Part shown: positions 51,232-58,610 of the stretch, piece after piece
Layout: the number at the start of each line of letters is the position of its first letter
Numbering within the stretch: the first letter of the stretch is position 1
Source: Pedobacter sp. MC2016-15
GTDB taxonomy: Bacteria > Bacteroidota > Bacteroidia > Sphingobacteriales > Sphingobacteriaceae
Reading direction: 5' to 3'
DNA length: 64,000 bases
NCBI RefSeq assembly: GCF_026239695.1
Contig: NZ_JAPIVS010000006.1
Coordinates: forward strand, 62,001-126,000
The notes under the pieces: generated by a model
Told to the model about the DNA's origin: nothing
Database searches by the model: none
What the model saw: the letters and a program-made list of their open reading frames with translations, nothing else
Program-made: the position numbers and the translations under genes

Positions 51232-54200
51232 TTAAAAAGTGATGTCCAGACCTGCTCCAAAAAACCTTGGCAGCGGATAACTGCGGGCACTGTTGGAACC
51301 AGTGTTTACAGAAATGTTGTTTCCAAATTCAGTGGTCTCAGGATCGATGAACTTCAGTTTACTAAACGTAAGCAGGTTTTGTCCGATGAGTGAAAGACGC
51401 AGGCGCTCCATTCCGGCTTTTCTGCTGATATTTTGCGGAAAAGTATATCCGATATTCAGGTTTTTAAGACGCAGATACGCTGCATTATACCTGTACAGAT
51501 CAGAACCCTGGCGCCAGTTGTTGGTGTTTGAGCCAGATCCCACTGCTGCAAATCTCGGATATCTTGCATCAGGGTTTTCCGGGGTCCAGAAGTCGGTCAT
51601 ATGCTCATACACTGTTGCCCCGTAGTTGTAGTGGAAAGGCTCCACCAGCTCGCCACGCAGGAAGGCATCTCTCTTGCCTACCCCTTGCAGGAACACCTGA
51701 AAATCAAAGTTTTTGTAGTTGAGCCTGTAGGTAAATCCAAAGGTGAACCTTGGGAAAGGGTTACCGAGAACAGTCTTATCTTTATCATCAATTATCCCAT
51801 CGTTATTGCGGTCGCGGAACTTCACATCACCCGGACCAACATCTGCACCCACCGGTTTTGCTGCAGAGGCTACATCAGCAGCATTCTGGAAGTACCCATT
51901 GGTCTGATAGCCATAGTATTGTGTGATCGGCTCCCCTACTCTTCTGATCAGCTGGAACACATCCTGGTTAATAATCTGCTCATTCGTACCGCCAGTCAGT
52001 TTCAGCAGTTTGTTCTTGCTGTCGGCGATGTTAAAGCTAAAGTTATGCGATGCCGCACCTGTGGTCATATTATAGGCGATGGTTGCTTCCCAACCCTGAT
52101 TGCGCACTTTGGCCACGTTGTAATCCGGCAATCCCGCCCCAAATAAAGCTGGGATGTCATACCTGGGCTGCAGGATATCGCTTGTCACCTTATTGAAGTA
52201 ATCAAATGATGCTGTCAGCTTGTTATTGAAGAAGCCCAGGTCTACTCCAAGGTTCAGCGTAGCAGCCTTCTCCCAGGTCAGGTCGGCATTCCCCAGGGTA
52301 AAACCTGCACCACCCACAGGCAGGTTGTTATAACCGTAGGCACTTGGATAATTGAAATAAGTAGTGAGGTACTGGAAGTTCCCCAGGTTAGAGTCGTTCA
52401 ATGAAGCGCCTACGTTCTGATTCCCCAGGATACCATAGGTTGTACGCAGTTTAAGGTTGCTGATGCTATTTTTAAGTGGCTGCATAAAGGCTTCATCAGA
52501 GATCAGCCAGCCCAGGTTTACCGAAGGGAAGATGCTACTCCTGTTGCCTTTGGCAAACCTTGAGGACACGTCGTTCCTTACGGTAGCCTCAAACAGGTAT
52601 CGCCCTTTATAAGCATAGTTTAGCCTCGAGAAAAGTGAATTGAGGCTTCGCTGCTGCACACCAACACTATTATACGAGTTGATCGCATCTATGATCGTAC
52701 CTGTGGTTGAAGTCCCCAGGATCGGATCAGTAAGCGTTTTTTGTAACTGGAAACCCCTGAACTGGAAGTTTTCATTTGAAGCACCGAATAAAATCTTATA
52801 ACTATGATCATTAATAGTTTTTCCATATTCAAGCAGCAACTGCGTATTGAGCAGCAGCGATTTGCTATTTCTATCGCTTACAGTAAGGTCGTCACCGTAT
52901 ACTCCCGAAGGCAGGTAGTTTACTTTACTGCGTTTAAAGAAGTTGCCATTGTTGGCGATCGTTCCCCCAAAGATCCCCGTTAATTTCAGGTCCTTCGTGA
53001 TATTTACCTGCGCATTGAAATTACCAAAGATCTCATCATTGTCAGACTGATCGTAACCACCCTTTTCAAGAATTCCGTATCCACTATACTGGGAGGCTAC
53101 GGGGTTGGTCAGGTAGTTGCCGTTGGCATCAAGGAAATTATAATTTGCTGGTACACGGTTGGCATCAGCGAAGATATTATTGTCTCCTACGCTATTTGTT
53201 TTGTTACGGGATTTAGTATAGCTGAGGATCATATTTACCCTCAGGATGCCTATTTGTGAAGTTTGGTTTAAACGAAGGTTATACTTCGTAAAGCCAAAAT
53301 CAGCACCCGATCCTCCGTTACCGATGAGGTTACTTTTCTGATCCTGAAAACCGGCAGAAAGGTAATAGGAACTTGTAGGTCCACCACCATTGATACTTAC
53401 ATTGTGTGATTGCTGCGGCGCAGTTTTGAGCATGTGCTCAATGTCCCAGGTGCCACGGCCCTGGCTGCGCAATTCCTGGATCTGCGCTGCAGTATAGGCT
53501 ACGGGTAATCCTGCATTAACGAGTGACTGGTTTTTATATTCTGCATTGATATCTGCCTCAACTTTGTGTACCAGCACCCGCGGGTCCTGAAAACCAAAAT
53601 TGGTGTTGTAGCTGAATGAAGGCTTCTGGTTGATAGCGCCACTTTTCGTAGTTACCAGCAGTACCCCATTGGCCGCACGGGAACCATAGATCGCAGCCGA
53701 TCCTGCATCTTTCAGCACAGATACGCTTGCAATATCATTTGGATTCAGGGTATTGATATTCCCACCAATGATACCATCAATAACTACGAGAGGATCGTTA
53801 TTACCAAGGGTACCTACACCACGGATGTTTATGCTGACGTTACTGCCGGGGTTAAGCTGGCTCTGTTGGATCGTCAGATTGGGCGCTTCACCCTGTAAAG
53901 CCTGCAAAGTATTCAGGACAGGCTTGTTCTCAATATTTTTGGAACTCACCTGGCTCACGGCGCCGGTGAGGCTCACGCGCGACTGTGTGCCATAACCAAC
54001 CACCACGACTTCGGTCAGGTCATTGCTGTTGGGAACAAGGCTCACATTAATCTCAGTCTTGCCGCCAACAGGTATGTCCTGGGACTTGTACCCGATATAA
54101 GAGAAGGTAAGACTTTTTCCGGTGGTCCCATCAGGAATACTAAGCCTGTAGTTACCGTTACTATCCGTAACAGTACCGATTTTCGTACCGGTGATATTCA

Positions 54201-54408
54201 CACTTACCCCCGGCACAGGTTGTTTATTTTCATCAAGCACGCGGCCTGACACCACAATATCAGCCTGTTGTATCATCAGGCGGTGCGGCATTGCGGCTGC
54301 AAGCGCTGCTGGTCCGCTGCCCAGTGTGGCGCAAACCAGAAGTACCGCAAGCGGTTTTCTGTAGGGCCAGCGCAACTGCGGCAGCCCGTTTAGTAGTTTA
54401 TGTTTCAT
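51232..54408 (-). CDS. SusC/RagA-family TonB-linked outer-membrane transporter
   Basis: A 1058-residue SusC. A signal peptide is followed by a CarboxypepD_reg-like domain (VVSGRVLDENKQPVPGVSV), the TonB box near EVVVVGYGTQ, a plug (PLVVIDGIIGG, VLKDAGSAAIYGSRAANGVLLVTTKSG) and a 22-stranded barrel ending GAGLDITF. There is no N-terminal STN domain, so it is not expected to signal to an anti-sigma factor; regulation by the divergent GntR protein fits this. It imports the glycan held by SusD into the periplasm. Confidence 0.95.
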   Translation of the reverse strand: MKHKLLNGLPQLRWPYRKPLAVLLVCATLGSGPAALAAAMPHRLMIQQADIVVSGRVLDENKQPVPGVSVNITGTKIGTVTDSNGNYRLSIPDGTTGKSLTFSYIGYKSQDIPVGGKTEINVSLVPNSNDLTEVVVVGYGTQSRVSLTGAVSQVSSKNIENKPVLNTLQALQGEAPNLTIQQSQLNPGSNVSINIRGVGTLGNNDPLVVIDGIIGGNINTLNPNDIASVSVLKDAGSAAIYGSRAANGVLLVTTKSGAINQKPSFSYNTNFGFQDPRVLVHKVEADINAEYKNQSLVNAGLPVAYTAAQIQELRSQGRGTWDIEHMLKTAPQQSHNVSINGGGPTSSYYLSAGFQDQKSNLIGNGGSGADFGFTKYNLRLNQTSQIGILRVNMILSYTKSRNKTNSVGDNNIFADANRVPANYNFLDANGNYLTNPVASQYSGYGILEKGGYDQSDNDEIFGNFNAQVNITKDLKLTGIFGGTIANNGNFFKRSKVNYLPSGVYGDDLTVSDRNSKSLLLNTQLLLEYGKTINDHSYKILFGASNENFQFRGFQLQKTLTDPILGTSTTGTIIDAINSYNSVGVQQRSLNSLFSRLNYAYKGRYLFEATVRNDVSSRFAKGNRSSIFPSVNLGWLISDEAFMQPLKNSISNLKLRTTYGILGNQNVGASLNDSNLGNFQYLTTYFNYPSAYGYNNLPVGGAGFTLGNADLTWEKAATLNLGVDLGFFNNKLTASFDYFNKVTSDILQPRYDIPALFGAGLPDYNVAKVRNQGWEATIAYNMTTGAASHNFSFNIADSKNKLLKLTGGTNEQIINQDVFQLIRRVGEPITQYYGYQTNGYFQNAADVASAAKPVGADVGPGDVKFRDRNNDGIIDDKDKTVLGNPFPRFTFGFTYRLNYKNFDFQVFLQGVGKRDAFLRGELVEPFHYNYGATVYEHMTDFWTPENPDARYPRFAAVGSGSNTNNWRQGSDLYRYNAAYLRLKNLNIGYTFPQNISRKAGMERLRLSLIGQNLLTFSKLKFIDPETTEFGNNISVNTGSNSARSYPLPRFFGAGLDITF

Positions 54409-54450
54409 ACAGTAAATGTTTGGTTATTGGTAAAATATAGATAGGGTTAA

Positions 54451-55854
54451 TTAGGGTTTCGTTTCATGGTCATGTTTCCAGTAGGCTTCAATATCTTCAA
54501 GGGTACGCCCTTTGGTTTCGGGAATAAGTTTCCAGGTGAGCAGAATCGCCGGTGAACAGCAGAGTGCGAAAATCCAGAACGTCCATGAAGAACCCAGCCC
54601 CTCCAGCATCACCGGGGTAAGCTGACCTACCAGGAAGTTCCCTACCCAGAGCGACAGGGTCGCCAGTGCCATTGCCTTGCCCCTGATCGCATTCGGGAAG
54701 ATTTCGCCCACCACTACCCAGCAGACAGGGCCAAAAGAAAAGGCAAAACAGGAGATAAAGGCAAGTATAAAGATCAGTATCCATGGTCCTGAGGTAATGC
54801 CGAAGGCAAAAAGTGCCCCAATGATCAGCAATGCGATTACCGCACCACCTATGCCTACAAATAACAAGGGCCTTCTGCCCCATTTGTCTACCGTAAAGAT
54901 GGCTACAAATGTAAAAACCACATTCACCAGGCCTATCGTTACCTGTCCCCCAAGCGCATTATTCAATGTAAAACCAGCTTGTTCCAGTATCCGCGGACCA
55001 TAATAGATCACGGCATTAATTCCGCAAACCTGCGAGAGAAAAGGAAGCAGCAAGCCTATCCATAATGCTTTGCGGTATACCGGGGTAAAAAGTTCTTTGA
55101 TGGAAGATTCATTGTCATCACCCTGTGCCTTAAAAGCCCTGATCTCACGTTCCGCAGCTTCGGCGCCATCAATCCTGACGAGGATTTCAGCAGCTTTCTG
55201 TTCCCTGCCCTGCAACAGCAGCCAGCGCGGAGATTCGGGCACCAGGAAAAGCGACAACAGAAAAACACCCGCAGGCAATGCCCCCAGGCCCAGCATAGCA
55301 CGCCAAACCTCCGTTGAAAAAATCCTGGTCATGCTTTCCGTAGCGTATGCTGCAGCGGTATGATCCGCGAGATAAGCATTGGAAAAATAGGCCAGCACAA
55401 TCCCGATCGTCAGCGCCAGCTGATACAGAGACACCATCATCCCACGCAGGCGCGATGGGGCGAATTCAGAGATATATAATGGAGATACCATTGAGGCCAC
55501 GCCAATACCAAGGCCGCCGATCAGTCGTGATACAATCAGGACCGTAAATGATGCTGAAAGCATACAGCCGATGGCAGAAGCCAGAAAAAGAACTGCCGAG
55601 ATGATCAGCACGATCTTACGACCATACTTGTCGCTCAGTTTTCCCGAAAAACTTACCCCTACAATACAGCCCAGCAGCGCGCAGCTCACAAACCAGCCTT
55701 CGCTAACAGGATCCAGACCGAAATCATTCTTCACCAGACTGATGGTCCCCGAAATAACGGCAGTATCAAAACCGAACAAAAAACCTCCCAGTGCAGCCAC
55801 CAGGCACACCAGGTAGAGGTACATACTGCTTTTTGATGTTACAGAAGTGTTCAT
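54451..55854 (-). CDS. MFS sugar porter
   Basis: A 467-residue major facilitator sugar porter with 12 predicted helices. Signatures: GFDTAVISGTISLVKND in helix 1, the loop SDKYGRKIVLI, PESPRWLL at the mid-protein loop, the binding segment QVCGINAVIYYGPRILE, and the C-terminal PETKGRTLEDIE. It lies 4 bp after the isomerase gene and 42 bp before susC. By context it carries the monosaccharide released by the mannosidases, probably mannose, across the inner membrane. XylE-like xylose transport is possible but a separate xylose symporter exists in the window. Confidence 0.92.
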   Translation of the reverse strand: MNTSVTSKSSMYLYLVCLVAALGGFLFGFDTAVISGTISLVKNDFGLDPVSEGWFVSCALLGCIVGVSFSGKLSDKYGRKIVLIISAVLFLASAIGCMLSASFTVLIVSRLIGGLGIGVASMVSPLYISEFAPSRLRGMMVSLYQLALTIGIVLAYFSNAYLADHTAAAYATESMTRIFSTEVWRAMLGLGALPAGVFLLSLFLVPESPRWLLLQGREQKAAEILVRIDGAEAAEREIRAFKAQGDDNESSIKELFTPVYRKALWIGLLLPFLSQVCGINAVIYYGPRILEQAGFTLNNALGGQVTIGLVNVVFTFVAIFTVDKWGRRPLLFVGIGGAVIALLIIGALFAFGITSGPWILIFILAFISCFAFSFGPVCWVVVGEIFPNAIRGKAMALATLSLWVGNFLVGQLTPVMLEGLGSSWTFWIFALCCSPAILLTWKLIPETKGRTLEDIEAYWKHDHETKP

Positions 55855-55858
55855 ATCG

Positions 55859-57664
55859 TTATTTTAAGAATGCAAGAATGACTTTCGCCCGGCCAGCACC
55901 TAAATGAGTTAAGGTATAAGAACCTGAAGCTGCAGGTATGACGAATGTTTCTGCATAGGCATAGTGATGTACGGTGCCATCCTGCGTTGTTATACGGATA
56001 GATTCACCTTCAACGAGCATCATGATATGACAACAGTTATCCGTATTCCTGAATATCTCCTGATCAAATTCCAGGCGGTGTACATCATAAAAATGATCCT
56101 GATGTGTGGGCAGATGCACAATCTGCCAGCTTTCTGTAGATTCAATTACTGAAGGCCGGGAGATCAGTTCCTTTTTTACCTGTTCGCCTTTACGGTTAAA
56201 GTCGAGGTTGTTAAATGCATGGTCGATGTTGATCGGCCGGGGTTTCCCTTCCAGGTCAAGCCTCAGCCAATCGTACATTTTAAAGGTAAAAATATAAGGC
56301 GTAGCACTGATCTCTAATACGAGGTTACCCTTGCCGGCGCTATGTACAGTGCCATTAGGGATCAGGAACAGGTCGTGTTTTTTTGCCTCATGGACCTGTA
56401 CGTATTGTGTGATATCAATCTCTTCAGCACTTGCTTCACTGTCTTTCAGTTTAGTTTTAAAGGCCGCCGGATTGATATCATCCTGGAAACCCAGATATAC
56501 CGTAGCATCCTTTTCACAGTCTAAGATATAATAGGTCTCATCCTGAGTGATGTTTTCACCGAAGTGTTCCTGGATGTAATTCAAGCGCGGGTGGCATTGG
56601 ATCGAGAGATTTCCTCCGTCAAAAGTATCCAGGAAGTCAAAGCGTACCGGAAACTCATCCCCAAAGGTTGCGGCATGTCTGCCCAATACCTGCTGCTGGT
56701 TGGCGAACATCAGCATATCAAATGATACCTCAAGCAGGTTATTGTCGCTTTCAAACACCAGCCCGTTTTCAGGTACGATGAGCTCAAAAGACCAGGCATA
56801 GTTTGGCACATCCTTGTTGAGCCTGCTGATCCTTTCCTTAATCCATTGTCCGCCCCAGGCACCTGGTTCAAACCATGGGCGTACCCGGATCACAGACCGG
56901 CTGATCTGGTTGAGACCTTCGAGCAAATCTTTCTGGTACATCCAGTTGATCTGCTCCGGCCATTGCCCGTCGGCCATTACAGCAATATCATTTAATAAAG
57001 CTTTTTTATGGTTATTCAGCAGCACCCAGTCAACAAAGTAAAAGCGTTTGTACATTTTGAAGTGCTCCTTCAATTCTGAAGTACCCAGATTACTGACCGA
57101 TCCGGCCCTCATTCGAAACTGTAGTTCGTTCTTTGGCAGATCAATATATAAGATTGCGGCATCCCAGCCGGAAAGTGCCGCCGCAGGGCCGATGATGATA
57201 TTCAGATCTGCAGTTTCATCCGCTGCCACCGCAGTAAGCTGATCCATATCGTAGAAATCTGCAAGTCTGAGCGTACATTTGGTACCCCATACCGATTCTT
57301 CCGCCCCAAGGAAAGGAGCTACCAGCTGATCAATATGGGCAGCAGGCTTAAGATAATCGCTGGTATTCATCCAATTGGCTTTTAATCCTCTTTTTGCCAG
57401 GCATTCGCTGATCGCCTGCTGCACCTGCTCATAGAATACACCGGTATATCCTTCAATCAGCACAGTTTTCTGCCCGATCATCCATTCTGTGAGCGAGGCA
57501 TAACCCCTGAAAATCTTGTTGTCCCCCAAACTAAATGAAGGGTATATGTTGTAGCCTTCTTTTTGATCCGCCCGCTCAGTTAAGTGCGAAGGCATGAGAT
57601 ACTGCGCCGTCTTGCGCAGCAGCGTTCCGGTTTCTGGTGATTCTTCTTTGAAGTTTGAATGCAT
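55859..57664 (-). CDS. Class I mannose-6-phosphate isomerase fused to a kinase-like domain lacking Walker A
   Basis: I start at the ATG at 57664 (MHSNFKEESP), giving 601 residues. Residues ~310-601 are a class I phosphomannose isomerase: metal ligands Gln356 and His358 in SIQCHP, Glu376 in DETYYIL, His441 in PNGTVHSAGKG, followed by a cupin-like C-terminal domain. Residues ~66-240 resemble the uridine kinase/phosphoribulokinase fold (KTVLIEGYTGVFYEQV, later ILYIDLPKNELQFRMRAG), but the P-loop lacks the GxGKS/T part. It should convert mannose-6-P to fructose-6-P; the kinase-like half is probably non-catalytic. First gene of the mannose operon. Confidence 0.8.
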   Translation of the reverse strand: MHSNFKEESPETGTLLRKTAQYLMPSHLTERADQKEGYNIYPSFSLGDNKIFRGYASLTEWMIGQKTVLIEGYTGVFYEQVQQAISECLAKRGLKANWMNTSDYLKPAAHIDQLVAPFLGAEESVWGTKCTLRLADFYDMDQLTAVAADETADLNIIIGPAAALSGWDAAILYIDLPKNELQFRMRAGSVSNLGTSELKEHFKMYKRFYFVDWVLLNNHKKALLNDIAVMADGQWPEQINWMYQKDLLEGLNQISRSVIRVRPWFEPGAWGGQWIKERISRLNKDVPNYAWSFELIVPENGLVFESDNNLLEVSFDMLMFANQQQVLGRHAATFGDEFPVRFDFLDTFDGGNLSIQCHPRLNYIQEHFGENITQDETYYILDCEKDATVYLGFQDDINPAAFKTKLKDSEASAEEIDITQYVQVHEAKKHDLFLIPNGTVHSAGKGNLVLEISATPYIFTFKMYDWLRLDLEGKPRPINIDHAFNNLDFNRKGEQVKKELISRPSVIESTESWQIVHLPTHQDHFYDVHRLEFDQEIFRNTDNCCHIMMLVEGESIRITTQDGTVHHYAYAETFVIPAASGSYTLTHLGAGRAKVILAFLK

Positions 57665-57688
57665 AAATATTTGGCTAGAGATAGATAT

Positions 57689-57723
57689 TATGTACAAACA
57701 TAATAATTTTATCGACTAAACAA
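57689..57723 (-). promoter_or_regulatory. Mannose operon promoter with overlapping GntR-type operator
   Basis: On the minus strand TTG (57723 to 57721), 18 bp, TATGTTTG (57702 to 57695): a full Bacteroidota promoter. The -7 box lies in a perfect inverted repeat, TATTATGT-N4-ACATAATA at 57686-57705. Its core on the plus strand, TATGTACAAACATA (57689-57702), recurs with two changes near gntR. Repressor binding here would block the -7 element. Confidence 0.65.
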
Positions 57724-57795
57724 AAAGAATACAAAATATATTTAATTTAAGAAAACTCACTTTAAAACCGCTTAAAGCTATAATATCACATTATT

Positions 57796-57816
57796 TATGT
57801 ATACACATATATACAT
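57796..57816 (+). promoter_or_regulatory. Second GntR-type operator, upstream of gntR
   Basis: TATGTATACACATA (57796-57809) matches the core of the operator at 57689 except at two internal positions. It also overlaps the longer inverted repeat ATGTATA-N6-TATACAT (57797-57816). It ends 20 bp before a one-mismatch -7 box TATTTTCG (57830-57837), so it covers the -33 region of the gntR promoter and suggests autoregulation. Confidence 0.55.
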
Positions 57817-57853
57817 CAGGAAAATTACTTATTTTCGTGGAATATAATCTGAC

Positions 57854-58582
57854 ATGCGATATAGTATAGACCATACCAGTGCCGTTCCTCTTCATGTACA
57901 GGCAGAGAATCTGCTGCGACAGCTCATAGCTGAAGAACAGTACCAAAATGGGAAGAACATTCCGAATGAAGTTGACCTGGCAGAAATGCTGGGTATATCG
58001 CGTACTACGCTGAGAATAGCGATCAACAAACTGGTATTTGAAGGTCTGCTGATTCGCAAGAAACGTGCAGGCACCAAAGTGGCACCAGGGGCAGTAAGCT
58101 CTAAATCCAACAATTGGCTGAGCTTCTCACAGGAAATGCAGCTGCGCGGTATTCCGATCAGAAATTTTGAACTGCATGTTTCATGGGAGCTGCCGGATAA
58201 GAACCTGGCAAGTTTCTTTAATATTTCGCTGGACACACCGTTACTGAAGATGCAAAGATTAAGGGGGCGTCCGGAAGAACCTTTTGTATTATTTATCTCC
58301 TACTTCCACCCCCGTGTCGGGGTTACGCCGGATGATGATTTTAAACGCCCCTTATATGAATTACTGGAGCAGGAGCATGGTACTATAGCTGCTTTATCAA
58401 AAGAAGAGATATCAGCCATCGGCGCCACAGAGCTGATTGCCACAAAGCTCTCTGTGCAGGAAGGCAGCCCGATCTTATTCCGCAAACGTTATGTATATGA
58501 CCAGGCCGAACGGCCAATAGAATATAATATAGGATATTATAAAGCAGACAGCTTTGTCTATACTGTAGAGAGCACCCGGTAA
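57854..58582 (+). CDS. GntR-family regulator with UTRA effector domain
   Basis: A 242-residue HutC-subfamily regulator. The winged helix spans about residues 8-75, with the recognition part NEVDLAEMLGISRTTLRIAI and wing RKKRAGTKVAPG. The UTRA ligand domain (about 85-240) has LLKMQRLRGRPEEPFVLFISYFHP and the closing RYVYDQAERPIEYNIGYYKADSF, normal for this family, whose ligands are often sugar phosphates. It diverges from the mannose operon with 189 bp between start codons, and two related operator motifs lie there. Control of that operon, probably by mannose-6-phosphate or a related sugar phosphate, is inference. Confidence 0.92.
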   Translation: MRYSIDHTSAVPLHVQAENLLRQLIAEEQYQNGKNIPNEVDLAEMLGISRTTLRIAINKLVFEGLLIRKKRAGTKVAPGAVSSKSNNWLSFSQEMQLRGIPIRNFELHVSWELPDKNLASFFNISLDTPLLKMQRLRGRPEEPFVLFISYFHPRVGVTPDDDFKRPLYELLEQEHGTIAALSKEEISAIGATELIATKLSVQEGSPILFRKRYVYDQAERPIEYNIGYYKADSFVYTVESTR

Positions 58583-58606
58583 AATCATATTTTTTCACCG
58601 GGTGCT
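58571..58606. terminator. Hairpin overlapping the gntR stop codon
   Basis: AGCACCCGGT (58571-58580) pairs perfectly with ACCGGGTGCT (58597-58606) across a 16-base A/T-rich loop. The gntR stop codon is 58580-58582. The TonB receptor gene ends just 5 bp further on the other strand. No T-tract follows the stem on either strand. Confidence 0.5.
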
Positions 58607-58610
58607 ACGA

